From: Candidatus Iainarchaeum sp.
Lineage (GTDB): Archaea > Iainarchaeota > Iainarchaeia > Iainarchaeales > GW2011-AR10
Direction of reading: 5' to 3'
Assembly (NCBI GenBank): GCA_016198165.1
Contig: JACQJF010000013.1
Coordinates: 1-37,791 of the forward strand
Length of the DNA stretch: 37,791 bases
Shown here: piece by piece, positions 15,371 to 23,775 of the stretch
How the letters are laid out: each line of letters begins with the position of its first letter
Numbering within the stretch: the stretch's first letter is position 1
Translations under genes and position numbers: made by a program
Notes under the pieces: model-generated
Databases searched by the model: none
What the model was told of the DNA's origin: nothing
What the model saw: only the letters and a program-made list of their open reading frames with translations

Positions 15371-16822
15371 TTATTTTCCAAGCATTTCCACTAACAGGCG
15401 CACACCGTAACCCGTGGCGCCCGTTTCCAGGTATGCCCTTGGCAGTTCTTCGAGGAAGGCTGTTCCGGCGATGTCTATGTGCAGGTAGGGCTTTTCCTCC
15501 ACGAAATTGGAGAGGAATGCCGCGCCGTAAATCATGCCGTTGGTTTTGCACTTGTTGGTTGAGCGCAGGTCAGCACGCTGGCTCTTTGTTTCCGCCAGAT
15601 AGTCCTCGTTGAGCGGCATTCTCCATGCAAGCTCCCCGGTTTTGTCTGCGGCATGCATGATTTTTTCTGCCGTGCGCTCTTCGGTGGAGCAGAAGCCCGC
15701 GACCGCGGAGCCGAGGCACTGGCGCACGTTTCCGGTGAGCGTGGCAATGCTCACAATGAGAGTTGGGTCAAAAGCCGTCGCACCGTAATACAGGCAATCG
15801 GCAAGCACGAGCCTTCCTTCGGCATCAGTGGAATTGTTCTCCACAGTCAACCCCTTCATGGAAGTCAAAACGTCCCCTTGCCTGTAGGACTTTTCGCCAA
15901 TCAGGTTCTCCGTCAGACCGAGGATTCCGACAATGTTTTTTTTGATTTTGAGTTCAGCGCATGTTTTCAGCACTCCAAGGACTGTTGCGGCCCCGGCCAT
16001 GTCCTGGCGCATTGTTTCCATTGAAGAGCCTGGCTTCAAGTCAAGCCCGCCTGTGTCAAAACAGATTCCCTTGCCGACCAGAACCGTTTTGTTTTTTGAT
16101 TGCCTGTCGCCGTTCCATTCAAGCACCACCATGCGCGGGGGTGTCGTATTAGCCTGTGACACTGCAAGGAACAGGCCCATTTTCATTTTCCGCAAATCTT
16201 TTTCGCCAAAAACTTTTATCTTCAAGCCTGTTTTTTTTGCGGTTTCGCGCGCTTTGGATTCAATGAGAGCGGGCGTGACTGTCTGGCTGTTGTCATTTAT
16301 GAGGTCGCGGCACATGTTTGCGTTCTTGCAGACCAAAAACGCGTCGCGGAGCTCTTTTTCATCGCCCGTGGAGAATTTCCCTTCAAGCTCGATTGTTTCC
16401 AATAACGATTTTTGTTCCTCTTTTTTCGTCTTGTATTTCTGGAAAGAATAATTCGCCAAAACGCCTGCTTCGGCGATTGCGCGACCTGCTTCAAGCTCCC
16501 GCACTGATGGGGTTTTTGGGGAAATGAAAGAGATTTTTTTCGCCTTGAAAAACTGCGCGGTCCTGACAGCCATGCCGGTTGCGCGCCTGATTTTTTCTGC
16601 CGTCGCGTTTTTCTCGCTCACGCCGACAACCATGAATCTTTCAAACCCGAGTGCTCCGTTGAGGAGAAAAATCGACTGTGTTTCCCTTGCCTCGAATTTT
16701 TCGCGCCCGGCGATTTTTTGGATTTGCGGGTCCAGGCCAAGCACCTGGCGTAAGGCTTTTTTCTCGGCCAAAAGGACGCCGAATTCTTTTCCCTTTGCGT
16801 GCTCCGTTAACCAAAGTTCCAT
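15371..16822 (-). CDS. pepA: M17 leucyl aminopeptidase
   Basis: A 483-residue cytosolic aminopeptidase of family M17, releasing N-terminal amino acids from peptides with two metal ions. The N-terminal half is the variable regulatory domain. The catalytic half contains VGKGICFDTGGLDLKPGSSMETMRQDMAGAATV (Lys, Asp and Asp metal ligands) and NNSTDAEGRLVLADCL, the family signature with Ser-Thr in place of the commoner NTDAEGRL spacing. The Arg in AEGRL is the catalytic arginine. Length is typical (about 480-500). The protein is complete, and the start MELWLTEHAKG agrees with a purine-rich upstream stretch. It probably belongs to general peptide turnover. Confidence 0.92.
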   Translation of the reverse strand: MELWLTEHAKGKEFGVLLAEKKALRQVLGLDPQIQKIAGREKFEARETQSIFLLNGALGFERFMVVGVSEKNATAEKIRRATGMAVRTAQFFKAKKISFISPKTPSVRELEAGRAIAEAGVLANYSFQKYKTKKEEQKSLLETIELEGKFSTGDEKELRDAFLVCKNANMCRDLINDNSQTVTPALIESKARETAKKTGLKIKVFGEKDLRKMKMGLFLAVSQANTTPPRMVVLEWNGDRQSKNKTVLVGKGICFDTGGLDLKPGSSMETMRQDMAGAATVLGVLKTCAELKIKKNIVGILGLTENLIGEKSYRQGDVLTSMKGLTVENNSTDAEGRLVLADCLYYGATAFDPTLIVSIATLTGNVRQCLGSAVAGFCSTEERTAEKIMHAADKTGELAWRMPLNEDYLAETKSQRADLRSTNKCKTNGMIYGAAFLSNFVEEKPYLHIDIAGTAFLEELPRAYLETGATGYGVRLLVEMLGK

Positions 16823-16890
16823 TTGTTTCCCGCCTTATAAAAAATATTAAAACCCCTGTTTTTAAAAAAACTGCCCTGGAAAAAAAAGGC

Positions 16891-18129
16891 TTACAAAAAA
16901 AACATTCTGATTAATCCAAGCGGTGAAACCAGGTTTTTCATCGCCCCTTCCTGTACAAGCGAGTGGGCTATTAAGTCGCGCAGTTCTTTTTTCCTTGCGG
17001 CCTTTCCGATTGTGAAGTTAAGCAGCCACTTGTATCTTCCAAGCCTCTGCATTTTGTAGCTTGTTTCAAGCTCCGGGCCAAGCTCTTTCCAAACGTTTTC
17101 CTCGTATTCCTTGAACGTGTTTTCCGAAAAATCGTTTGTCCTGAGTGCCTTTTCGATGACTGGTGCCGCGAGTTTTGCAGATGTCAGGGCATTTCCGACT
17201 CCTTCGCCTGAAAATGGGTCGATGAGCGAACCCGCGTCCCCCAGGAGGACCGCGCCGTTGAATGCGAGTTTCCTCCTCTTTGAGCCAAGCGGGAGTGTCC
17301 ATCCCTTGATTTCCCCGGCCTGTTTTGCATTGGCAAACCTTTTCTTGAACAGCGCGTTGTTGTGCATTGCATTGTGCATGGCGTGTTTCAGGTTGATGTT
17401 TCTTTTTTTTAGATCCGAGAAAAGCATTCCGACGCCCACGTTTGCCATCCCGTTTTCAAGGGGGAAAATCCAGAAGTAACCGGGCATGACCTCGTCAATG
17501 AAGTGGATTTCTATTTTGTCGGTCAGCCCCCCAATGCCTTCGTAATAGGCGCGGACTGCAGTGCAGTAGTGCTCGTTTTCAACCTTGTTCACCCCAAGAG
17601 CGCTTGCAACGGGTGAGTGCGCCCCGTCGGCCCCGACTACGATTTTCGCGTCAAACTCGAGTGCCTCGTTGTTTTCAAGGCTTGTCGCAGTGATTCCTTT
17701 CACGACGTTTCCCTCGATTCGCAGGCCGGTGACCTGTGTCCTCTGCATGATTGTCACGTTTTTTTCCTTTGAAGCGGTCTGGAAGACAATGTTGTCGAAA
17801 ACCTCTCGCCGCGCACAGTAACCGTAGCTTTTGAGGCCCTGCCTTTCCGGGATGTCCACCGTGAACATGTTGCCGTTTGGGGAGCTCAGGGTGACCCCGT
17901 AGATTTTTGCGTGGTAGTTTTTCTCGATTTCCTTTTCCAATCCAAGTTCGCGTATGACTGAAACGGATTTTCCTGAAATCGCGTCCCCGCAGGTCTTGTC
18001 GCGTGGAAACCGCGCCTTGTCCAAAACCAGCACTTTTATGCCTTTGCGTGCAAGGAAAGTCGCGCACGCGCTCCCCGCAGGCCCCGCGCCAGAGATGATG
18101 ACGTCGAATTTTGTTTCCTTTTTAGGCAT
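16891..18129 (-). CDS. Geranylgeranyl reductase family flavoprotein (archaeal lipid saturation)
   Basis: A 412-residue FAD enzyme. The dinucleotide-binding motif is IISGAGPAGSACATFLARKG, followed by ARFPRDKTCGDAISGK, the second FAD contact VGADGAHSPVA, and the C-terminal LLGDAGSLIDPFSGEGVGNAL. This order is typical of digeranylgeranylglycerophospholipid reductases, which saturate the isoprenoid chains of archaeal membrane lipids, and of related GGR proteins. The start at MPKKETKF is preferred. The track begins 26 residues upstream, but those bases belong to hairpin element copy E. The AT-rich and hairpin sequence just upstream probably holds the promoter. Confidence 0.85.
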   Translation of the reverse strand: MPKKETKFDVIISGAGPAGSACATFLARKGIKVLVLDKARFPRDKTCGDAISGKSVSVIRELGLEKEIEKNYHAKIYGVTLSSPNGNMFTVDIPERQGLKSYGYCARREVFDNIVFQTASKEKNVTIMQRTQVTGLRIEGNVVKGITATSLENNEALEFDAKIVVGADGAHSPVASALGVNKVENEHYCTAVRAYYEGIGGLTDKIEIHFIDEVMPGYFWIFPLENGMANVGVGMLFSDLKKRNINLKHAMHNAMHNNALFKKRFANAKQAGEIKGWTLPLGSKRRKLAFNGAVLLGDAGSLIDPFSGEGVGNALTSAKLAAPVIEKALRTNDFSENTFKEYEENVWKELGPELETSYKMQRLGRYKWLLNFTIGKAARKKELRDLIAHSLVQEGAMKNLVSPLGLIRMFFL

Positions 18130-18164
18130 TGTAAAAAAACCATTGTGTGAGTTTATGCCATGTT

Positions 18165-18210
18165 GGGCACAAGCGGCGCATATATGCCCCTTCTTGCGAA
18201 GTGACAATAA
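18165..18210 (-). repeat. Hairpin element copy E (partly decayed)
   Basis: Read on the minus strand: ATTATT, then GTCACTTC-GCAA-GAAGGGGC (18,186-18,205; six Watson-Crick pairs, one G-T pair and one mismatch), then ATATATGCGCCGCTTG. This is the same arrangement as copy C (GTCCCTTC-ACG-GAAGGGAC, then AAGTATGCGGCG). The element lies 36 bases before the geranylgeranyl reductase start, and its ATATATGCG could serve as that gene's TATA box. Confidence 0.6.
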
Positions 18211-18288
18211 TATGTCTGCAATATTAAATTGATTATTAAAGCTACCATGAAAAGATTTTTATTCGTTGCCAAACGCTTTTTTGGCGCG

Positions 18289-19134
18289 CTAATCCAATTT
18301 CTTAATTGGGGAGAGTCTTTTCTGGCTTTCCTTTGTTTCAATGTAGTTTTCCGGTGTAGCCACTTTTTCGCTGCTCCTTTGTTCAAGTTCCTTTCTTGCG
18401 ATTCCTGCAACGGTCCCGCCTTCTTTTGCGGCTTCCTTGTTTTCAACAAACCCTTCGGCGTCCTTGTTTCGTGCAATTCTCGTGGTTGAGGCTTCTCCAA
18501 GCATCGTGAAAATGAGTTCAAGGTCATTCATGTGGTCGCGGAGGTTCTCATGTTTGAGGTTTTTGAATTTTTTGTATTCGCTTGGAGTCATTCCAAAAGT
18601 GGCTTTTGAAATTTCTCCTGTAAGGATGGAGTACTCCTTTCCTTCTTTCACGCCTCTTTTGCCCCACTCACCGGTTAGTTCATCCCTAACTGCTATCCCC
18701 CGAATTCTTTTCTCAATCCACTCATCAGAATAACCCTTGTCCTTGTATGTCTGCCTCATTCTTTTCTGGGCAAGTTCCGGGTTTTCTATCTCCTGCACTC
18801 TCTCGTAACCCACTTTTGCAAGCCACAGCTTGAAGGGCTCTGCTTTGGGTGAAGGGATTGACTGGATAATCCTGAAGGCGCCTTCTGTATTGACACAGTT
18901 TGCTTCCCTTTTTTTCCCATCCGGGGCGATAAGTTCAAGTGGGGTACAAATTGTACCCCAGTTGACATCAAGTGCAGGGTCTCGGCTTCGCATTTTTTTA
19001 ATGTATTGTTTGGGGTCAGCGCTGTCAGTTAATGCCAAAATAATATCTATTACTGAGAACCACCACTCCTTGTTGTGCCATGCTCTTCTTATGTTTCTTC
19101 CCTGAAAAACCGCCAGTGCATTGTTTTTTGCTTC
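18289..19134 (-). CDS. BRO-N domain protein
   Basis: A 281-residue BRO-family protein. The N-terminus has the typical FQGRNIRRAWHNKEWWFSVIDIILALTDSADPKQYIKKM core of the Bro-N fold, a DNA-binding domain shared with phage antirepressors and DinD-like proteins. The C-terminal half (TGEISKATFGMTPSEYKKFKNLKHENLRDHMNDLELIFTMLGEASTTRIARNKDAEGF) is a second domain that often accompanies it. BRO genes are frequent in viruses and mobile DNA, so this may be a captured phage gene, but no phage neighbours are seen. The start at MEAKNNALAV fits the family and the TATA-like box near 19,195 on the minus strand; the track begins 25 residues upstream. Role probably regulatory. Confidence 0.85.
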   Translation of the reverse strand, partial: EAKNNALAVFQGRNIRRAWHNKEWWFSVIDIILALTDSADPKQYIKKMRSRDPALDVNWGTICTPLELIAPDGKKREANCVNTEGAFRIIQSIPSPKAEPFKLWLAKVGYERVQEIENPELAQKRMRQTYKDKGYSDEWIEKRIRGIAVRDELTGEWGKRGVKEGKEYSILTGEISKATFGMTPSEYKKFKNLKHENLRDHMNDLELIFTMLGEASTTRIARNKDAEGFVENKEAAKEGGTVAGIARKELEQRSSEKVATPENYIETKESQKRLSPIKKLD

Positions 19135-19218
19135 CATAATTTGTGCCTCCACTTTTGGCACGGCCCGCCAGATATTTTCCTTGTTGAATTCAATTATAAT
19201 GCTTTTCAAACCTCATTG

Positions 19219-19251
19219 CCGGTGCGGGTTTTTGGCGCACCGGAAACCCGC
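19219..19251. promoter_or_regulatory. Overlapping inverted repeats between divergent promoters
   Basis: Two interlocked inverted repeats: CCGGTGCG (19,219-19,226) with CGCACCGG (19,236-19,243), and GCGGGTTT (19,224-19,231) with AAACCCGC (19,244-19,251). The two stems share three bases, so they are exclusive alternatives or a pseudoknot. The site lies between the BRO promoter and the radical-SAM promoter, so an operator is also possible. Confidence 0.5.
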
Positions 19252-19265
19252 CCTGCTTCTCCAAT

Positions 19266-19274
19266 GCATTTAAC
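19266..19274 (+). promoter_or_regulatory. TATA-like box for the radical-SAM operon
   Basis: GCATTTAAC is centred about 28 bp upstream of the ATG at 19,298, consistent with a leaderless transcript. Confidence 0.45.
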
Positions 19275-19297
19275 CCCCAAAGCCATTATTTTCTTTC

Positions 19298-20440
19298 ATG
19301 AACACTCTTGAAAAACTGGAAATCCTTGGAGGTGGTACAAAGTGGGATGCCTGCACGCCCGCGCAAACCAAGCGCCAGGCACGCGGAGGTGACAGGATTG
19401 GCGCGCCATACAGCGCGGGCGTTTGCAGAAGCTTCACCCCGGACGGGAAATGCGTTTCCCTCCTCAAAGTCCTCCAGACAAACGCGTGCATTCACGACTG
19501 CAAGTATTGTGTGCACTCGACCGGCTGCAAAATCAAGAAAAAGGCGGCTTTCGAGCCGCGCGAGCTTGCAGACCTGTTCATGCAGATGTACGTGCGCAAT
19601 TACGTCGAAGGCCTTTTTTTGAGCTCGGGGGTATGTGGCAGCGCCGGCCTTGCCGCAGAAAAAATGCTTGAAACGGTTTCCATCCTGCGCGAAAAATACG
19701 ATTACCAGGGCTACATGCACCTCAAAATAATGCCAGGGGCGCATCCCTCAGACATACGGGCATTGGCGGAGCACGCCGACCGCGTGTCCTTGAACCTTGA
19801 AGCGCCTAACAAGGGCGCGTTTTCAGAGCTTTGCTCGACAAAAGACTACCATGCGGACATCCTCCGCAGGTTATCGTGGATAAACAAAATCAAAACCCGC
19901 GGCCAGGTTTCTTCCGGCATCACTACGCAGATGGTTGTAGGAGCCGCGGGTGAAACCGACCTTGACTACATTAACACAATGGAAACCTTGTACGGGGATT
20001 TTGGCTTGAAGAAGACTTATTTTTCCGCCTTTGACGCGGTGAATGGCACGCCGCTTGAAAACGGGAAATCAATTCCTTTGCGCCGGGAAAATTTCCTGTA
20101 CCGAATTGACTGGCTCTTGCGTTTTTACCATTTTTCGTTCGACGAAGTCCGGGGGATGCTTGGCGAAAACGGCATGCTGCCGTTGAACATTGACCCCAAG
20201 CTCTCGTTTGCGCTTCAGAACCGCGACCTGTTTCCCGTGGACGTGAACCTGGCGTCCTTTGACGAACTTCTCCGCGTGCCGGGCCTTGGCCTGACCGGGG
20301 CGCAGAGAATCCTTGACCTGCGCGAAAAAGCAAAAATAAAGTCCGCTGACGAGCTCACAATTTCCGTGCCTTCTGCAAAAAGGGCATTGCCTTTTCTTTT
20401 CGTGAACGGGAAACAAACAAATCTTTCGGTGTTTGCCTAA
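19298..20440 (+). CDS. Radical SAM protein with helix-hairpin-helix, DNA modification/repair type
   Basis: A 380-residue radical SAM enzyme. The iron-sulfur site is CIHDCKYC (C-x3-C-x2-C) with further Cys residues around it. The N-terminal CTPAQTKRQARGGDRIGAPYSAGVCRS segment and the C-terminal ASFDELLRVPGLGLTGAQRILDLR helix-hairpin-helix match the family named putative DNA modification/repair radical SAM protein, usually encoded next to a uracil-DNA-glycosylase-linked partner. The HhH suggests contact with DNA; the reaction is not known. Its stop codon overlaps the next start as TAATG, so the following gene is translated with it. The start is supported by the TATA box 28 bp upstream. Confidence 0.85.
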   Translation: MNTLEKLEILGGGTKWDACTPAQTKRQARGGDRIGAPYSAGVCRSFTPDGKCVSLLKVLQTNACIHDCKYCVHSTGCKIKKKAAFEPRELADLFMQMYVRNYVEGLFLSSGVCGSAGLAAEKMLETVSILREKYDYQGYMHLKIMPGAHPSDIRALAEHADRVSLNLEAPNKGAFSELCSTKDYHADILRRLSWINKIKTRGQVSSGITTQMVVGAAGETDLDYINTMETLYGDFGLKKTYFSAFDAVNGTPLENGKSIPLRRENFLYRIDWLLRFYHFSFDEVRGMLGENGMLPLNIDPKLSFALQNRDLFPVDVNLASFDELLRVPGLGLTGAQRILDLREKAKIKSADELTISVPSAKRALPFLFVNGKQTNLSVFA

Positions 20441-21006
20441 TGCAGACAACACGGCCTTATCAGGTGAAAAGGGTTCCTGCTATTCTTCGTCGCGGCTCAA
20501 TGAGGATGATGCAGGATAGTGATTTTGCATTTGGGCATAAAATAAAGGCTTTCCAGCGCTTTGAGTTTTTCCCGGAAATGCTCTTGTTTTCGGAACTCAA
20601 AAACCAATCCGAGGTTTCAATCGCTGACGCGCTTAGGCACTTTGTACACCGTTTCCCGACTTTTGTCATTGCTTTTTACCAGTGGCCGTTTTTGTGGACT
20701 GCCTCCTCCCGCATGGATGCCAGGTTTTTCCTGTCCCGGGAATTCGCGTCAAGGGAAAAGGCTCTCGAATGGCTTCGCAAAGAATGCCGGGAAAAAATCA
20801 GGGAGCGCCTGGATTTTTCAGTCGAGTGGAGCGAAAAATTCTATGGAACTTTTTTTGATTCCCAGTTCATCGAACAGCGCAGAAACCCCGCTCTCCAGAA
20901 ACGGCTGATGCCATTGTTTTTCCTTGACAAGGAGTCCCCCGAGTACCGCTCCGTCCAAAAGCACAGGCGCGCCGTGCCAAACACGACGCTTGGGCAGTTC
21001 GTTTAG
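20440..21006 (+). CDS. Partner protein coupled to the radical SAM gene
   Basis: A 188-residue soluble protein whose ATG overlaps the stop of the radical-SAM gene (TAATG). In many genomes the radical SAM protein of this family is paired with a DUF4130-type protein. The C-terminal segment here (FIEQRRNPALQKRLMPLFFLDKE) has a weak likeness to the RRNPxLQxxxMPxRY ending of that partner, but the rest is divergent and I cannot confirm it. The remainder is rich in aromatic and charged residues (FPTFVIAFYQWPFLW). Function unknown; a role in the same DNA-related process follows only from the coupling. Confidence 0.6.
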   Translation: MQTTRPYQVKRVPAILRRGSMRMMQDSDFAFGHKIKAFQRFEFFPEMLLFSELKNQSEVSIADALRHFVHRFPTFVIAFYQWPFLWTASSRMDARFFLSREFASREKALEWLRKECREKIRERLDFSVEWSEKFYGTFFDSQFIEQRRNPALQKRLMPLFFLDKESPEYRSVQKHRRAVPNTTLGQFV

Positions 21007-21010
21007 GGGG

Positions 21011-21053
21011 TTACACCTACAGATTAGAGAGCCTGTCAAAATTGTAGGGGTAA
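21011..21053 (+). terminator. Inverted repeat after the radical-SAM operon
   Basis: TTACACCTACA (21,011-21,021) and TGTAGGGGTAA (21,043-21,053) are complementary except for one A-G mismatch, with 21 bases between them. It lies 5 bases after the stop. It could be a terminator or an RNA-stabilising hairpin; there is no strong T-run immediately after it. Confidence 0.4.
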
Positions 21054-21142
21054 AATGATTTAAAAAAATTCGCCGCTTGCGTAGTTCTATTTTTTTTCCA
21101 AAAAACCAGGGTGTGGCGGGGGAAGTGTTTTTTTGTGCATCG

Positions 21143-22330
21143 TCATGCGCCTTGCATTTCATCTGCAATTTCCCTGTATGCTTCCCTGAATGGTTTCCCG
21201 TTTTGCGTTTTTTCAAGGACTTTTTGTGCCGCAAACAATTCAGGGATCATTGCTTTTTTGCAGTTTTCAGAATTTACTTCGAGGTTTGATATTACACGCG
21301 TCATTATTTGCAGGCAGTCCTTTGTTGACTGGATTGCGCAAATGAATGGTTCTTTTGAGAGCTGGAAGTCCCTGTTGTAGCCTGACGGCAGGCTTGAAAT
21401 TATTGAAATGATTTCAAACAACCTGCTTTTCACAGAATGCGATTTTGCCCGAATTATTTCCACAGCATCAGGGTTTCTTTTTTGCGGCATTAGTGAAGAG
21501 CCACTGCAAAATTCATCTGGCAAATCAAAAAAACCGAATTCTTTTGTAGAAAACAGCAGGATGTCGCTTGACATTTTGTTCAGGTCAAGCATTAACTGCA
21601 TCAATGCGCTCATTATCATTGACTCGAATTTTCCCCTGGAATTAGCGCAATAAAGCGGGTTTTTCTGCACTTTTTTGAATCCTAAAAGCTTTGTCGTGAT
21701 TTTTCTGTCTATGCTGTGCGGCAGGCCATACCCTGCTGCGCTTCCAAGTGGATTCTGGTCAGTGAGTTTTTTTACAGACTTTAAGAAGAGCAAATCGTCT
21801 TTGAGTGAATCGGCAAATGCATTTGCCCAAAGAGGCACGCTTGAAGGCATTGCTTTCTGCATGTGCGTATAGCCGGGCATTTTGACTTTTTTGTTTTTTT
21901 CCGCAAACCGTTCAAGGGCCGAAATGAGTTTTCCTGTTTCTTGTTCAACCTTTGAAATTTCATGTTTTGAATACAGGCGCATCGCGGTCATTACCTGGTC
22001 GTTTCTTGAGCGGTAAGTGTGGATTTTTTTCCCCGTTTTCCCAAGTTTTTTGGTTAAATGGTTTTCAATTGCCGTGTGGCAGTCCTCTTCCTCGGTTTTT
22101 ATCCTGAATTTTCCATTTTGTGCAAGTTTTCTGATTTCCAGCAACTCTTTTTGGATTTTTTTGTTTTCACTTCTTGAAAAGATGCCGTTTTTTTCAAGCA
22201 TTTTTGCGTGTGCTGATGAGGCAATGCAGTCAAATTCCACCATATTCAAGTCAACCAGAAAGTCGTTTCCAACAGTAAACTTTTCAATCTGTGCGTCAGT
22301 TTTAGTGTTTTTCTTTTCCCAAAGCTTCAT
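21143..22330 (-). CDS. argH: Argininosuccinate lyase
   Basis: A 395-residue argininosuccinate lyase, splitting argininosuccinate into arginine and fumarate. The fumarase/aspartase-superfamily signature GSSLMPQKRNPD is present, and other family segments are seen (HTYRSRNDQVMTAMRL, PGYTHMQKAMPSSVPLW, DQNPLGSAAGYGLP). The start MKLWEKKNTKT has GGGTGAT just upstream, a fair ribosome-binding site, and follows the argG stop by 18 bases, so the two form an operon. It is somewhat shorter than bacterial ArgH (about 450) at the C-terminus. No other arginine biosynthetic genes are in the window. Confidence 0.93.
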   Translation of the reverse strand: MKLWEKKNTKTDAQIEKFTVGNDFLVDLNMVEFDCIASSAHAKMLEKNGIFSRSENKKIQKELLEIRKLAQNGKFRIKTEEEDCHTAIENHLTKKLGKTGKKIHTYRSRNDQVMTAMRLYSKHEISKVEQETGKLISALERFAEKNKKVKMPGYTHMQKAMPSSVPLWANAFADSLKDDLLFLKSVKKLTDQNPLGSAAGYGLPHSIDRKITTKLLGFKKVQKNPLYCANSRGKFESMIMSALMQLMLDLNKMSSDILLFSTKEFGFFDLPDEFCSGSSLMPQKRNPDAVEIIRAKSHSVKSRLFEIISIISSLPSGYNRDFQLSKEPFICAIQSTKDCLQIMTRVISNLEVNSENCKKAMIPELFAAQKVLEKTQNGKPFREAYREIADEMQGA

Positions 22331-22348
22331 GCAATCACCCACTTTTTT

Positions 22349-23578
22349 TTACCTGAAATACTTCAACCCGAGTTTCTTGTTGAGTTTTGACTGGATTTTA
22401 AGTGGAAGTGCCTTTATGCGGAGAAAGCCAGTGGAGTCATCCTGGCTGAATACCCCGCCTTTTTCCATCGTGGAAATGCTTTCATCATAGAGGCTGTACT
22501 TGCTTTTTCTTGCAACAGGAGTGCAGTTTCCCTTGTAAAGCTTTACCTTTACTTCTCCCGTGACTCCTTTTTGCGAGGCATCAACGAATTCGTTTAGCGT
22601 CAGGAATTCCCTTGAACACCAGAACCCATAGTAAACCAATTCAGCATAGCGTGGGGCAAGTGAATCCCTCAAATGCATCAGGTCCCGGTCCATTGTCAGG
22701 CCTTCCAAATCCCTGTGCGCCGAATAAAGTATCGTTGCACCCGGCGCCTCGTAAACCCCCCTGCTTTTCATGCCGACAAACCGGTTTTCAACCATGTCCG
22801 TGACTCCAACCCCGTGTTTTCCCCCAAGGCTATTCAAATAATCGAGCAACTGTACTGGCTTCATTTTTTTTCCATTAACTGACACTGGAATCCCGTCTTG
22901 AAACATGATTGTTGCAAAGGCTGGTTTGTTTGGCGCTTTTTCAGGCGGGGATGTAATCCTGTATATCTCTGGGGGGTGCATGGTTTGCGGGTCTTCCAGG
23001 AGTCCGGCTTCGTGCGACCTGTGTGCAATGTTTGGGTCAGTTGACCATGGTTTTTGGATTGTTGCAACAACCGGTATGTCGTGTTTTTTCGCGTATCCAA
23101 TTGCCTCTTTTCTTCCAGGGATAAGCTGGCGGAATTCCTTGTCTCTCCAGGGGGCAATAATGACTGCATCAGGCATGAGTGCATGCGCGGTCAGTTCAAA
23201 GCGGCACTGGTCGTTTCCCTTTCCGGTTGCCCCATGAGCCAAAATTTTGGTTTTTTCTTTTTTTGCCACTTCCACGATTTTTTTCATTAGGAACGGCCTT
23301 GCAATTGAAGTTCCAAGAAGATAGCGCCCCTCGTACTTTGCTTCTGCTTTAAGGCACTGGAACACGCCGTGCTTTACAAATTCCTCCTTTGCATCCACGA
23401 TGAAAGCTTTTTTTGCTCCGCTTAGGAGTGCTTTTTGTTTTATTGCCTTGAGATTTTCCTTCTGCCCAAGGTCAACTGTCACAGTGATTACGTCAAAACC
23501 CTTTTGCGAAAGCCATTTTGCAATCACGCTCGTGTCAAGCCCGCCGGAGTATGCCAAAACCACTTTTTTGTTTTTCAT
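22349..23578 (-). CDS. argG: Argininosuccinate synthase
   Basis: A 409-residue ATP-dependent ligase joining citrulline and aspartate to argininosuccinate. The PP-loop ATP-binding motif is VLAYSGGLDTSVIAKWL. Family segments follow: GATGKGNDQCRFELT, PWRDKEF, VENRFVGMKSRGVYEAPG and GFWCSREF. Length and ends are normal. It is first in the argG-argH operon. The reverse complement of the TATTACC in hairpin element copy C, GGTAATATG, lies about 26 bp upstream of its ATG. The mobile-looking element could therefore provide its TATA box. Confidence 0.95.
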   Translation of the reverse strand: MKNKKVVLAYSGGLDTSVIAKWLSQKGFDVITVTVDLGQKENLKAIKQKALLSGAKKAFIVDAKEEFVKHGVFQCLKAEAKYEGRYLLGTSIARPFLMKKIVEVAKKEKTKILAHGATGKGNDQCRFELTAHALMPDAVIIAPWRDKEFRQLIPGRKEAIGYAKKHDIPVVATIQKPWSTDPNIAHRSHEAGLLEDPQTMHPPEIYRITSPPEKAPNKPAFATIMFQDGIPVSVNGKKMKPVQLLDYLNSLGGKHGVGVTDMVENRFVGMKSRGVYEAPGATILYSAHRDLEGLTMDRDLMHLRDSLAPRYAELVYYGFWCSREFLTLNEFVDASQKGVTGEVKVKLYKGNCTPVARKSKYSLYDESISTMEKGGVFSQDDSTGFLRIKALPLKIQSKLNKKLGLKYFR

Positions 23579-23600
23579 AGTAATACAGGATTATGTGCCA

Positions 23601-23660
23601 TATTACCGTCCCTTCACGGAAGGGACAAGTATGCGGCGTAAACTCCCGCAAGGGTTTTTT
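23601..23660 (+). repeat. Hairpin element copy C
   Basis: TATTACC, the perfect hairpin GTCCCTTC-ACG-GAAGGGAC (23,608-23,626), AAGTATGCGGCG, and then CTCCCGCAAGGGTTTTTTT. The final part resembles CTCCACGCAAGGGCTTTTTT after copy A2. It occupies the space between the divergent argG and ACT-domain genes. Confidence 0.75.
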
Positions 23661-23745
23661 TCATGCAAAGACACGCCCCTGCATTGAATAAATACTTTGC
23701 GCCCCAAAAAAGACAAAAAAAACTAAATGTGTCCAAAATAAGACA

Positions 23746-23754
23746 TTTTAAATT
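23746..23754 (+). promoter_or_regulatory. TATA-like box for ACT-domain gene
   Basis: TTTTAAATT is centred 26 bp before the ATG at 23,776, the ideal distance for a leaderless archaeal message, and decides the start of that gene. Confidence 0.55.
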
Positions 23755-23775
23755 CTTTTGCCCTTTAATTTTTTC

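Noticed and set aside
18130-18207. 26-residue N-terminal extension of geranylgeranyl reductase in the track
   Set aside because: It covers the tail of hairpin element E, and the FAD motif starts at the normal distance from the later Met.
18229-18489. Plus-strand ORF of 86 residues after hairpin copy E
   Set aside because: It is mostly antisense to the 3' end of the BRO gene and looks like a shadow translation rich in Cys and Phe.
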